A stretch of DNA of 64,000 nucleotides. It comes from Schistosoma haematobium (Eukaryota; Platyhelminthes; Trematoda; Strigeidida; Schistosomatidae). Shown here one piece after another: positions 24,838 to 35,729 of the stretch (positions are counted from its first letter, which is position 1; each line of letters begins with the position of its first letter). The DNA is taken from the NCBI RefSeq assembly GCF_000699445.3, contig NC_067197.1, positions 25,279,809-25,343,808 on the forward strand, in the 5' to 3' direction. The notes under the pieces were generated by a model. That model saw nothing but the letters and a program-made list of their open reading frames with translations. It was not told the origin of the DNA and ran no database searches. The position numbers were made by a program, and so were the translations under genes.

Positions 24838-25195
24838 TATGATCCACAAGGCAGTGGAGCATCGTAAGGATGTGCAGTCCCATGGTAGCTGATGATCAAC
24901 AATTGGTTCATACGCCATTTGTTCCTTGAAGATACTGGAGCCCATGTGCACCACTGCTTTGGAATCAGGATTTTCCAACTCTCCTAGGTGGACCCTCCGT
25001 TTCCACCAACCCGATTAAAGCGCCGGACATTCGCTTTTCGTCCTCTCAATTTCACAAACAACAGCCTACAACGAGAAGGCAGTGAGTAGGACTTCCCTGG
25101 CAGTGGCTGTGTCCCCGTGGCCATGTGAGAGCATTTCGAGAGGGATAGCGGAATCTCCCCACTCTCGGTTGTACCAGGGCATTTGAGGCTGTTGA
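24838..25195 (-). mobile_element. CR1-like non-LTR retrotransposon 3' region, fragment
   Basis: This is a nearly identical reverse complement of 36267-36620 (shared GCGCCGGACATTCGC, CCACTGCTTTGGAATCAGGA, CTCGAGAAATGCTCTC-type blocks). It is GC-richer than its surroundings. It lacks the distal 3' end present at 36620-36790. No frame is readable. It directly abuts an Sm-alpha tail. Confidence 0.7.
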
Positions 25196-25250
25196 ATTGT
25201 AGTCTTAAACATCAATAGGAAGATTCAAACAAACAATACTAAGTGAATTT
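25196..25250 (+). repeat. Sm-alpha-like tail fragment
   Basis: GTCTTAAACATCAATAGG, then AAGATTCAAACAAACAATAC and AAGTGAATTTA match the extreme 3' end of the Sm-alpha-like unit. No head or ribozyme is attached; the CR1-like fragment sits where the rest should be. Confidence 0.65.
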
Positions 25251-25631
25251 AGCTCTAAAATACTTTCAGTGAATCGTGTAGATCAAATTTGACCGATAAT
25301 ATAGACAAACATGTGAAATAGTAGTTTAAATAAGATAATTTTATGATTTACTATTCAATAATAAACACAATAAATAACGACTGAGTTCACTTTAATTAGT
25401 TGTTTGCATTATCATAATATTTAATTACTTTTCCATACGTTAAACATATAAGAAGACTATTTTTTAAAATCAAATATATATATATCAGTAATTATTATCA
25501 ATACCTGTTTGTATAATCAAGTTAGAACAAACTTTATAGAAAACTAAAAAAAGAATAGACGAATATAGAGAAAAGTAAGTTTTACATAAAAATAAATGTA
25601 AACGAAAAACAAACCCAAATGATGCAATCAC

Positions 25632-25712
25632 TTATCGTATTTTACTTTTAGTACATTGAAAAGATTGTTCATCTTGTCTTACTAATTGATAGACAACTTT
25701 TTCGGGTGGTTT
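25632..25712 (-). CDS. Tentative coding exon (terminal or internal)
   Basis: A good acceptor (TTTTTTTATCGCTAG|AAACC, AG at 25714-25713) opens a 27-codon frame KPPEKVVYQLVRQDEQSF, then QCTKSKIR, ending in TAA at 25634-25632. The residue mix is convincingly protein-like for so AT-rich a region. If terminal, the gene's other exons lie to the right. Alternatively a donor AAAA|GTAAAA at 25645 would end the exon in phase 1, which fits the entry phase of 18109-18272 and would make both upstream exons of the 558-codon gene. No family recognised. Confidence 0.42.
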   Translation of the reverse strand, partial: KPPEKVVYQLVRQDEQSFQCTKSKIR

Positions 25713-25787
25713 CTAGCGATAAAAAAATATTTGACAAAAATAATTATGAAAACAAACTTTATTAGTGATCACATATTAATGAACAAG

Positions 25788-25941
25788 TAACGACATCTGT
25801 AACTCCATCTGGAGCCCCGTTGGGGTTATTGCCGGCCCGAAGCCCAGATAAAGAAGGAGGATCGGTCATGGAATTAGAGACTCCATCCCGTAGAAAACTA
25901 ACTCGCTAAACAAACGCTAAAAAACGCTAACGACATTTGTA
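25788..25941 (+). mobile_element. 126-bp SR2-like 5'-end fragment with its own 14-bp TSD
   Basis: TAACGACATCTGTA (25788-25801) and TAACGACATTTGTA (25928-25941) flank 25802-25927. That interval is only the 5' untranslated start of the SR2-like element (GGAGCCCCGTTGGGGTTATT, GATAAAGAAGGAGGATCGG, AACTAACTCGCTAAA). No reverse transcriptase or tail is present. Confidence 0.75.
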
Positions 25942-26315
25942 TTTAAATCTTTTCCAAGTATTGATATTAGAATATTTCATCAAACGATTCTTATCTTAGA
26001 GAAAATAGTTCTTAACATAACAACTCATTTAAAGATGTTACGAATTATCTAAACAAATAAATTAAATAACTAATAAATGAGATGGGTGTTTAACACGAAA
26101 ATAGTCAAACATGAATTTGGAACGTTTTGTGAATAAAATACAGAAATTTATTGATAATGTACAATATAGTTATGAATTATTCAGAAATTCTTATTGGTAT
26201 TGAAGCTTAATCAACATAAATTCTGTAGTTAAACGATGATTCCATAATTGGATTATTCTATGATTTATAACACTCAAATAGAGCCAAGATTTGTACTTTC
26301 AAATAAGAATATTAG

Positions 26316-26675
26316 TGTTAGGGATGCTGAGGAATATACCAATCATTATCATGTTAAGTCTAATGATGTTCTTGGACTCTAAATGGGCATTCCCTATTGA
26401 CCATTATTTATTTCACTCGTTAAATATTGTACAGATGTTGTTTTCTATTTTTATGGCACGATGTGGTCTGTTTGGTTAGTATATAAACAGAGTATGTTTG
26501 AAATATAACGATTCATAACTTAGAGGCTGTGAATTGCGTTCTGGACTCGACTGGCTGGGCTAGACAGGGAAGTGGGACCAATCGGGAATCTAGGTCGTCC
26601 TTACATGTTTTACGTGTCACTGATTCGATCGAAAAAATACGCTGCGCATCTAACCTGCAGTCCACCGTTACAACA
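26316..26675 (+). mobile_element. Gypsy-like solo LTR with 5-bp TSD
   Basis: 360 bp, TGTTAGGG...GTTACAACA, flanked by ATTAG on both sides (26311-26315 and 26676-26680). TATA box GTATATAAAC at about 26479. It is the same family as 21044-21398. There is no internal region, so the element was lost by LTR-LTR recombination. Confidence 0.8.
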
Positions 26676-26869
26676 ATTAGTCGCCTTTTATATGACAACT
26701 AAATTTCATAGATATAATTGTATTTCAAACTAGAAAATACTTTATTTATATAATAAGTTGTAAATGTGGAGATTTCCATGTGTTTTGTATGTCTTCAAAC
26801 CTAATGATAAGATGTATTGAACTTGTATGTGAATAGATCACCTATTTTGTTATTAATTCGATCTGATGA

Positions 26870-27190
26870 CGAGCAGTAAAGTCCAGGACATGCGTTTCGT
26901 CCCGTTTGGGACGTGAACCCAGTAGTATTTGCTTCACACGCCATCGCATTATCACGGAGTAAACATCAACTCTGAGTTTCAGGTACATTCAGCTAACGAG
27001 TCCCAAATAAGATGAATCGCGCTTCCTGGATTCCACTGCTAGGCACTAACCATCTTAGATTTATAATGCTTGTAACTTAAAGCAATATCGAAGTAATCTG
27101 TATAGGATGCACATATGCCAATAAGTGACTGATCAATTGCAATCCTAATCATCAATGGGAAAATCCAAACAAACACAGCAAAATGAATTT
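26870..27190. repeat. Sm-alpha-like retroposon, inverted pair
   Basis: The left part is inverted (GTCCAGGACATGCGTTTCG). It passes through an inverted box B and head, then a forward leader (AACATCAACTCTGAG), forward ribozyme at about 26987-27032 and forward tail (GCACATATGCCAATAAG). The forward core is dead (CUAACGA, GAAU). Both ribozymes face each other across the tRNA-like heads. Confidence 0.7.
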
Positions 27191-27636
27191 AATGTTCATA
27201 TTGTTGTATATATGTGATGATGAATAGAATTAGGAATATCGTTTAAATCAACTCATTGGTCAGATATTTTTTTGTGATTCAACGGTCAAGGGATTCATTC
27301 GTAAAACATTTTATGTCACGACTAGATTCATAACCTTTATCCTAATTGTATTAAAATAGTATCAATATAAAATATTGTTTATATTAATTTCTGTTTGTTT
27401 CAACCAATTAACCTGATTCAAATGTCTTATCTACATTTCAAATGTTTCATTTAGATAAAAAAATATTTTTTTCATTTGTAATGTAGAACAGCTAGTAAAC
27501 AATTGAGTGAAATATATTACCAAAGAATTATTTTCACTGTATGATACAACAAAAAACTTTTTTCTACAGTTTTTTTCGTCTTTTGTTTCTAATTGGTAGA
27601 AAACTTTCAAAATCTTTAGAGTAACTTATATACACT

Positions 27637-28140
27637 CATATCAGATGGGTTTTGTGGATATTATAGTAATTTCAATGGTAAAGATCATGAGTCAGCTGAA
27701 GCTAGACCACCATGGAAAACCTGGAATCACTGGACGGCCGCTTCTTCCTATTGTGGGATTCCTCAGCAGTGCACATCCACGACCTCACCCCCTGCGAGAT
27801 TCGAACCCAGGACCTACTGGTTTCGCGCGCGAGCACTTAACCATTAGACCACTGAGCCGGCTGGCATCCAGTGGTGTTAATGTCTAACTTCAACTAATCC
27901 ACGAAGTTGAGCGACACATCCACCATTGTCTTCAGTGAGTTACTATCTCACAACAGACCTGGTTGAACTCCACTGGTCAATACTTCTCACTAGAACTCCA
28001 GGATATACGTCTTCAAGCCAGTCACTAGTGAGCATCTGTTGATTAATATCAGGTGGGTTTTGTGGATATTATAGTAATTTCAATGGTTAAGATCATGAGT
28101 TAGCTGAAGCTAGACCACCATGGAAAACCTGGAAGCACAT
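27637..28140 (-). repeat. F2 retroposon, long unit plus partial unit in tandem
   Basis: On the minus strand the order is: a partial unit beginning GTGCTTCCAGG at 28137, two bases after the ribozyme cleavage point, running through the tail to about 28053; then a long unit with an extra 5' leader (28052-27905: TCTAGTGAGAAG, GACCAGTGGAGTTC, ATGGTGGATGTGTCGC), tRNA-like head (box B GGTTCGAATCTC at 27800), ribozyme 27727-27772, and tail. The ribozyme has stem II and GAAG changes. A unit starting near the cleavage site is what a self-cleaved monomer joined to another copy would give. Confidence 0.75.
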
Positions 28141-28596
28141 TCATCATTTTCCAGGTAATACTCAAAGTGTTATAATGAAGCTCTGAATTATAAGACACAA
28201 TCAGTGTTGATATAAACTATCATAAATGTTCATTTTGTAAAGACCGTTAATCATTTTGGGAATAAAGGTAATTAGTTTCTCATTAGAATAACTGAAATTT
28301 GAAATCATTAAAGTATTAAATAATTGATCTGTAAATATAATTATTTCCATATTATGATTAATATTATCCTACGAATTTATGATCCAATAGTCAATATATT
28401 CAGGTAACCAGTTAATTTAAACAGATTTCCAAAGTATTATTCTTTTAATTGGACATTTATTAAACATAAATAAGTAATCAAATAATGATAATATAAAAAG
28501 AAAATGCATAAATGATTGTAGGATAGTAACCATACTTGTCATTAACTGGCCTGCTGTGTTGAATTTCTTCACTCCACTCAGTATACACTTAATGAC

Positions 28597-28735
28597 TGTG
28601 TTCGAATCCCGCGAGGCGGGGTCGTAGATGCGCGCTGCTGAGGAGTCCCACAATAGGACGAAACGGCCGTCCAGTGCTTCCAGGTTTTCCATGGTGGTCT
28701 AGCTTTGAATGACTCATGATCTCAACTGTTTAAAT
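28597..28735 (+). repeat. F2 retroposon, 5'-truncated forward unit
   Basis: It begins inside box B (GTGTTCGAATCCCGCGAGG), continues through an intact ribozyme and the F2 tail to ATGATCTCAACTG. Everything upstream of box B is missing, so it has no complete pol III promoter. Confidence 0.75.
28632..28677 (+). ncRNA. Hammerhead ribozyme (F2 type), intact
   Basis: Stem I GCGCUG/CAGUGC (one G-U), core CUGAGGA, stem II GUCC/GGAC with loop CACAAUA, GAAA, stem III ACGG/CCGU, cleavage after GUC at 28671. All core positions match the hammerhead consensus. Confidence 0.85.
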
Positions 28736-28744
28736 TACTTAATG

Positions 28745-29690
28745 GCATCTTGAAATGTGAGCAGTAACTATATATACAGAAATATTCATTTGATAATTTA
28801 CCTAGAGTTGAAAATTCAACTCTGGGTTTTTTTCCTTCAGTACTGTAACCAAATTATTTTGAATTAAGATAGACATTGTTAGCAAACTGTGCTTCAATAA
28901 ACTATCTCAAGAAACTAATCGTACCCATTATAATTCTGTTTGAGAAAGGTTAGTCAAAATATTGACCGGTATATTTTCTTTGAAAGCTGCCGAGACTTCA
29001 TCTCGAGAAAGAAAATCTGTCAGTAATATGGGTAACTAAATTAGTGACATAAAAATGAATTCAGCAACATAATTGGTTTAATGGTTATTTATCCAATATG
29101 TTGATGACTTTTAACTTACTTTTATTAAGCTGATTTTGCCTAAACCGAAAAGCTAATTTCAAATAATTAATTCAGATAAAGATTTCCTTGAATCAATAGT
29201 TCTATCCCCAAGGCTTTTCATCAGGATAATATTGCATAATTGTAGAAACTCCAACTGGTTGATGAATTCTAAACAAATATTCTAACCAAGTATATCTATA
29301 GAAATCAAAGTACTTATGGGATGTCACATTGAATAAATGTCTTAACAATAAACAGACGGCGATAAAATGCCGTTAATTTACTTTCAGTAAAATGTTTTAC
29401 CACAAAACCATGGTTACATAAATAATTACATGATACTGATCTTACCTATTCAACCGATAAATTATGACCTAATTATTTGGTTTCATTCCCCTTCACTAGA
29501 TCGGTGATAATAATAATATTATTATTGTTATTTCTTTACGTTCGTTTACTCAATTAGATCGGATGAAAGACATTAGTTTATCTAATTTATTATGATACGA
29601 ACTGTAAAGTTTTACATATGAACAGTTAAAAAAATTATTCACACTACTTATAACCTGGATTCAATAATATACAATTATCATTAAAGTATA
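28745..29690. other. No gene or element recognised
   Basis: AT-rich spacer without splice-bounded frames or known repeats. Confidence 0.4.
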
Positions 29691-29704
29691 CAATTATTTA
29701 TTGT

Positions 29705-29882
29705 CAGAAGTGGTTTTGTGGAGATTGTAGAAATTTCACCAGTTGAAATCATGAGTCGATTGAAGCTAGACCACTGTGGAAAACCTGAAAGCATTGAACG
29801 GCTGTTTCGTCCTAGTATGAAACTCCTCAGCAGTGTGCATCCATGATCTAGCTTCAACTGATTCATTATTTCAACTAGTGAA
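29705..29882. repeat. F2 inverted pair, 13-bp perfect TSD
   Basis: AATTATTTATTGT occurs at 29692-29704 and 29883-29895. The left part is a complete inverted tail plus ribozyme (minus strand, 29791-29836; stem II with G-U pairs, triplet GUU). At about 29850 it switches to a forward tail (CTAGCTTCAACTGATTCATT). No tRNA-like head is included, yet the insertion is complete by its flanks: the smallest inverted F2 structure here, 178 bp. Confidence 0.85.
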
Positions 29883-29895
29883 ATTATTTATTGTA

Positions 29896-30390
29896 CGATT
29901 ATTTTATATCTGAATATAGTTAAAAGTAGAATACTTGTGTTTATCAAAATAATGTTTGGGAATAAAGTGTAATTGTTTCATATGTGTAACATATTATTAT
30001 ATAACATATTTTGTCAGATATTTTTAATATACAAATAAATCTAATGCAAACCAATTTAACTTAGTGACAGTTTCCATTTCCAACAAAAAAACCTCTTATT
30101 GTCTAAAATTTATCAATTTTTTTTGTGTAATACACATTGAACAGAATTTTTGGTTTACTATCACTATGTAAATGTTAAAAAAAAGAACAGTAACTGGTAT
30201 GTGCTTAATAGTAAAAATTTCTCAACCATATGACAGATGGTTGAAATGTCTATGATGGAAGTTTTTGTTGTTGTTGTTATTATAGAAAGTACTTTTCTGT
30301 TTACGAGATTTAATTTTATCAAACTATGAAAAAAATTAAATGAAGTTCAATAGTTTTGACAAATTTCATATAATAATAAGCATTAATCAA
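29896..30390. other. No gene or element recognised
   Basis: AT-rich spacer with homopolymer T and A runs. Confidence 0.4.
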
Positions 30391-30392
30391 GC

Positions 30393-30805
30393 TTTTTAAG
30401 CAAAGATGGACAGTGACTAGTAGTGAAATACAGGACGCATGTTTAGTCCTATTCGACACTTGTCAGCTGGATTTATCTGAACTCCAGAGTTGATGTTCAA
30501 TTCGAGACTCGAACACAGTACCACTCGCTTTAAACACCATTGCGTTATACACTTAGATACTGAGTCCTGATAGCCACCTGCTCGTGCAATGGGGTGGAGT
30601 ATAAATTTACTTGGTATTGTTTTACTTGTGTCTTCCCACTGTTTTTTAGGGCTCCACTGCTAGCCACTATCCATCTTTGCTAGAAAGCTAGTGATTTAAG
30701 GCTATGTCGAGGCAATCCTCCCAGGATGCATATATGCCAATAAGAGACTGATCAATTGCAGTCCTAAATAACAATGAGAAGATACAAGTAAAACAACACC
30801 ATGTG
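30393..30805. repeat. Sm-alpha-like retroposon, inverted head, forward arm and tail
   Basis: Inverted arm and ribozyme (CAGGACGCATGTTTAGTCC), inverted box B (ACTCGAACACAGTACC) and head, an inverted tail-like stretch (TTTACTTGGTATTG), then a forward post-cleavage arm (TCCACTGCTAGCCACTATCC), connector and tail to AACACCATGTG. The forward side starts inside the arm, so there is no forward ribozyme. The inverted core is dead (CUGACAA, UAAA). Confidence 0.7.
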
Positions 30806-30809
30806 CAAT

Positions 30810-32156
30810 AATTAAGCCGTTTTTCTGTTACAATTCATAGTATGAGATTTTTTAAAATTTTACACTCAATCTATTGAACGCAGCCTCTTGGAAGATACTA
30901 AAAAAATGACATCAAAATTAAGATTATTAAATTTCCACAACTTATTTTAATTAATTAAGATTTTTGATTAATCTACAAGAAAATCTTCAAAATTAAAGTT
31001 CTCTAAGCTGATCGATTGGCTACTTGATTAAAACTACTCCAGCCTTATTCTATTTATTACAGAGTTACAATATTTTTCTTTATCAGAGAAATATTGGCTT
31101 GAATTAATCTGAGCTTAATCACTCTATCAGATCTAGTTTTTGAATTGTAACTACTGTAATAACGGCTTGTCTCCATTGTCGATTGAATATCAATAATAAA
31201 TAGTGATCAGTTTAACCACGTGCCTATTATGCCTTATTATCCAATACATGCGCGAAAACCTTATACTACTGTTATTTATTTCATGCTTATACAAAAAAGA
31301 CTACGTTTTTCGCATTTCACACTCTTTACACTAAATCCATAAAATACCACTTTTGTTTTCATTATTATTCTGTGCGTTTCTTAAAACGTTTTTCAAGGAT
31401 CTTTCATTTCGGCTGCACAGGCTGTATGAAGTTGGAATAATTTGATTCATCTAATTTTATGCTGACTTAATGAATAAAGTTATATGGAGAAGGATGAATA
31501 AAAAGGGATGTGATATAATACGCCCATGTGAGTTACTCATTTATTGTAAATCACTGTTTATATTTAAAGAATAAATAATTAAGAAGTAACAAATGTAAAC
31601 ATATTTTTCAGTGCTAAATCGTCATTGTTATTAAAGTTGTCCAAACACTTTTACAGACCATTAAATAAACTGTTTATTGTCTTTAGAGTTATATTTTTAC
31701 TCCATGATCTAATCATATCAAATGGTGAACCATTTTTTTTACGAGGACCTAAACATCTGTTAAGTTGCAGTTATGAACTCTTCATTAGTTATTATGTATG
31801 AAATCAGTTAGCGTAAAACTCAAGATGCGATATACTGTGGGAAATTTTAATCAGGTTTGGTATTTCACATCTTAAAATTTGGTGAATTTGTGATACTGTA
31901 CGACCATCATCCAATATCATCAGTTAAAAAATTATGCACAGTTGATTCGTCTGGCTCCAACAATCATTGATTTTGCCAGAACACTATGAAATCTATCTGA
32001 TGATTAGACGTTAAATACTACCCAGTCATTCTTTATTTATTTGGTTTTTTGATATTTATAAAGTATCAAGATGGTTTTCTTGATAAAATTGTATTGACTG
32101 GTAAACTGCTGAGGTATTTCAGTGAATTATGTCTTTTAAATAAAAAATCATATTAA
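30810..32156. other. No gene or element recognised
   Basis: AT-rich. A slightly less AT-rich patch at about 31910-31990 gives no convincing frame on either strand. Confidence 0.4.
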
Positions 32157-32164
32157 GAAAAGTT

Positions 32165-32938
32165 GGCGAGACTCTAATTTCTAGACAAGCCAATCAGAAG
32201 AGTTTTAGAGATTTCAAGGTTACGGTGCCAACTTCAGTGCTTAATGCTAACGTACGATCGGTTCACAGGGACTATTGTACAAAACGTGGTAATTGAGCGG
32301 CTATAACAAATAAAACGGCGAGACTATAATTTGTGGACGAATGAATCAGGTATAAGATAATAGATGTTGGGTTTTAACGCGAAATCCTTTCATCCATTTA
32401 GCTAAATAAATTTCTGGCATTATAGCTGATGTCAGTTCATGATGAAAACCCCATATACAATGCCTAACTAAGGCAAATTACGACAATCATTGCGAGCTGG
32501 ATAATAAAAGCACCAGTAACACTGGCTGCAGCCAGGTGCTACAATATATACAGACTCCTACATAGGCTTGGTTATGTGCATCGTATCGTTATCCACAAGT
32601 AGCATTTTGTGCACGCAACAACCAGTGTGCATATTAACAATATTGAAGCTATGTGGTCGAGGCTGAAAGAGTATTTGAGACTTTATCATGACTCCAGAGG
32701 CCGACTATTCTGTAGCCGTATGGATGATTTCCTCTACTGTATGCATTACGATTTTAGAACCCCTGAACCTCTTTCTAACCTTGACAAGTTTTTGAACCAT
32801 GTATAAGAAGTGTATCCACTTTATTTCCTTGGTTTTGTATAACATTTTTACTCTGTACTGACTGTTTGCTGATTAGCTAATATTTCTCAAGGTCACTTAC
32901 GATTCGTTCAAAGGTCGTCCATAAATTAGAGTCTTGCG
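32165..32938 (+). mobile_element. Defective Merlin transposon with 8-bp TSD and nested or duplicated end
   Basis: It starts GGCGAGACTCTAATTTCTAG and ends with the inverse (CATAAATTAGAGTCTTGC). The flanks GAAAAGTT (32157-32164) and GGAAAGTT (32939-32946) agree at 7 of 8 bases, the duplication length known for Merlin. At 32317 a second terminal repeat (GGCGAGACTATAATTTGTGG) begins and about 140 bp of inverted MITE sequence follow, so one element inserted into another or the left end was duplicated. A transposase remnant follows. Confidence 0.8.
32520..32806 (+). pseudogene. Merlin (IS1595/IS1016-like DDE) transposase C-terminal remnant
   Basis: One frame gives ATIYTDS, the block around the second catalytic Asp. 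After a frame shift the sequence reads LHRLGYVHRIVIHK, a TAG, HFVHATTSVH, then INNIEAMWSRLKEY (the Nx-I-E-x2-W-x2-LK block carrying the third catalytic acid). It ends at a stop in 32804-32806, about 45 residues after the catalytic Glu, as in full-length relatives. The N-terminal half with the first Asp and any zinc-binding region is missing. With a frameshift and an in-frame stop it cannot make enzyme. Confidence 0.8.
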
Positions 32939-32949
32939 GGAAAGTTATT

Positions 32950-33880
32950 AGAGTTTATCAACCAATGTCTAAATATTGGAGGAATTACGTGTGAGGTCAG
33001 TTCATGGTTTGAAGTTAGTATGTTTTTGTATAAAAGCATATCTTCAAAAAAAATTTCAACATTCATTCATAGTTGATAACACACTTTGTACTGAAAAAAG
33101 AATATTGTTACGTACACAATACAACATAATAACAAAATGGCTCATTATCTAAGTTGCATATAATTTAAAAATGAAAACCAGTTTTTGGAGAATGGTACTC
33201 TTTTTGTAGAATTTCTCAAGAACACAATCTATATTCAAATCTATTAAATTAATGAACAAGATAAATCTATTACAGATTATGTAATACTGAAAAAAAAACA
33301 CAACATTAATAGATATATGATAGTCTCAAGAGATAAATATTTATTCAGGAATAGTTTTTAACCAGGCTTATGAGATTATTAATGTCTTTTAACTGGATGA
33401 AACTTTCCATTTTTGAAACAAAAACACATAAATACTTCCTAACTGAGAATCCAAAATGAGAAACATAGTAACTGTGTTTATTTATGTTTCCGAAATGGGA
33501 TAAAATGAATGAATAAAGTGAATGAATATGACATTGCTGCCCAAATGACGTGCAAAAATTTTTTTCCTTGTATCAAAATGAAAACCAAAAGAAAAATAAT
33601 ATGAATTGTTGTAGGAAACTTGTTGTTAAAAAATATATGTAACTAAGGAAATTATAAATGAAATGAAAGTATGAAAACAAATAATTAACCAGTTACAACT
33701 TTTAAAATAGATAAGATAGTGAAAGGTCAATTTATATAACTATACCATGTTAATATCAACTAATCTATCAAATAATTAACTAAACATAAATGTTGAACTC
33801 TGACTAGAACAATTACACATATAGACAAGGTTCTGAACACTATTCTATACTTTTACAGATATGTACCATGTTTTGGTCTG
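32950..33880. other. No gene or element recognised
   Basis: AT-rich spacer. Confidence 0.4.
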
Positions 33881-33884
33881 ACCA

Positions 33885-34275
33885 TTATTGGTGTTTTCAC
33901 TGATCGAAATCATGAGTCAATTGAAGCTAGACCACCATGGAAAACCTGGAAGCACTGGACGGCCGTTTCGTCCTAGTACAGGACTCCTCAGGAGTGCGCA
34001 TCCACGATCTCGTGCCCCGCGAAATTCGAACACAGGACCTATCAGTCTCGCGCCAGGCGCTTAACCAACTAGACCATTGAGCCGGCATCCAACGGTGTTA
34101 ATGTCTAACTTCTACCAATCCACGAAATCGCGCCACCGTATACGATTGTCTTCAGTGAACTGATATCTCACAACAGACCTGGTTCAACTCCACTGGTCAC
34201 GGCTTCTCACTAGAACTCCAGGAGTATTTTTTGAAGTTAGTCACTAGTGAGCAGATGATTATTAAGCGCCAGTGT
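33885..34275 (-). repeat. F2 retroposon, long minus-strand unit
   Basis: From right to left: long 5' leader (CACTAGTGACTAACTTC, GACCAGTGGAGTTG), pol III-like head (box A near 34085, box B GTTCGAATTTCGC near 34025), ribozyme 33952-33997 (core intact, but the stem I pair next to the core is C-C), tail. It is one of the longest single-orientation copies and shows the full F2 unit of about 390 nt. No inverted end was found. Confidence 0.75.
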
Positions 34276-34446
34276 TTGTTTAATTTACTCTTTTAATGAT
34301 CAACAGTAGAAGTTTAGATAGATAAATGGTATGAATGATGTGATTCATACAAAGTGGTGTTTACAAAATATTAAGATATCTATGAAGTTGTGAAGTATTT
34401 AGCACACTAGAAAAATGTGACAGCATGATATTTCAGAAGAAATTCT

Positions 34447-34718
34447 GGTGAGACTATAATTTATGGACGACCTTTGAGCGACGCTAAAGTGGCCTTGAGG
34501 ATGTGCACCTAATGACTAGGGCTAAATGAGGGTTTGAAGTCTGTGTGGAGGATGAGAATTGTGATTTACAATTGATGGTTAGGGATAGGGATCCGATTTA
34601 GAGACTTGATCACGAACTGACATCAGCTTAAATGCCAAGACGCTATTTATACAAGTGGATGAGTGAAATTCGCGCCAAAACTAAAGACCTGTTATCGTAA
34701 ATCTGATTGGTTCGCCCA
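34447..34718. mobile_element. Merlin MITE, right end lost
   Basis: The left end GGTGAGACTATAATTTATGG and the interior match 11761-12049 throughout (GACGACCTTTGAGCGAC, AAATTCGCGCCAAAAC, GATTGGTTCGCCC). The right terminal repeat breaks off after CCATAAATT. Confidence 0.75.
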
Positions 34719-34729
34719 TAAATTCTCAT

Positions 34730-35340
34730 TAATTTATTTAAAATCATAAAACGATTCGATTGCTTAGCGAAATATGATATTCCATACTTAAACTTTTACC
34801 ATAAGTACAAAACACCTATATAAATAAATTAGTTAATTATTTATATACAAATTCCTAGACTTTGTTCAGCTCGTTTCTTAAGAATTTGAAATTTAATAGA
34901 TAAGTGAGCTTTACATATAAAAAACATAAAATGGAACCCGGTTTCTGGTTAAAGGTCTTCGTTTTTTCGAATTAAATATTTTTTAAAACAATAATATGGC
35001 AAACGATCTGCAAAAAATTTTCACCACAAATTATCAAGAACCAGCAAAGCATAGGAATATGAGTATTAAATCAGTTCTTGTCTTAGGTTAGAGAGACTTA
35101 GTCATGTTTACGCACTATTCATAACCGTAATGAACCAATGCCATGGGTGATTTCTATTTAGCTCTTGAATCTCGTGAGTTCTGTCGTGTACTCTGAAAAA
35201 GATGTACCTGTTAATACAAATTATTTTTGTTGAAATTGAAATTTGCTTTCAAAAAGAAAACTTTTTGAGGATCAGTCTTTGATAGTAAAGAACCAACATA
35301 TTAGTGTGAACTTAGTCAAATAAAGATGTAGCTAAATAAA
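34730..35340. other. No gene or element recognised
   Basis: AT-rich spacer. Confidence 0.4.
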
Positions 35341-35341
35341 T

Positions 35342-35725
35342 TGTCAAACTACTGACTGGCTTCAAGAGGTATTTCCTGCATTTCTAGTGAGAAACAGTGA
35401 CCAGTTGAGTTCAACCATGTCTTGTAAAATAGTAACTCCCTGAAGACAATGGTGGATGTGTCGCTCAATTTCGTGATTTAGTTGAAGTTAGACATTAATA
35501 CCGTCAGTGGTCTAGTGGTTATGCGCCTGGCGCGAGACTGATAGGTCCTGGGTTCGAATCTCGTGGGGGCGGAATCGTGGATGCGCACTACTAAAAAGTC
35601 TCATACTATGACGAAATGGCCGTCCAGCGCTTCCAGGTTTTCACTGGTGATCTAGACTCAATTTACTTATGAATTCAACTATAAAATTACTAAAATCTCC
35701 AAAAGCTCCCTTCTGATAATTCGTC
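35342..35725 (+). repeat. F2 retroposon, long forward unit with dead ribozyme
   Basis: Complete order: leader (CTGGCTTCAAGAGGTATTTCC, GACCAGTTGAGTTC, GGATGTGTCGC), head (AGTGGTCTAGTGGTTATGCG, box B GGTTCGAATCTCG), ribozyme position 35584-35629, tail to AATCTCCAAAAGC. The core is CUAAAAAG, so cleavage is not possible. Together with 33885-34275 it defines the full-length F2 unit. Confidence 0.75.
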
Positions 35726-35729
35726 TTCA

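Noticed and set aside
34720..34726. AAATTCT as an 8-bp type duplication for the Merlin copy at 34447
   Set aside because: The right terminal repeat itself contains AAATT, so the match with the left flank is not independent evidence.
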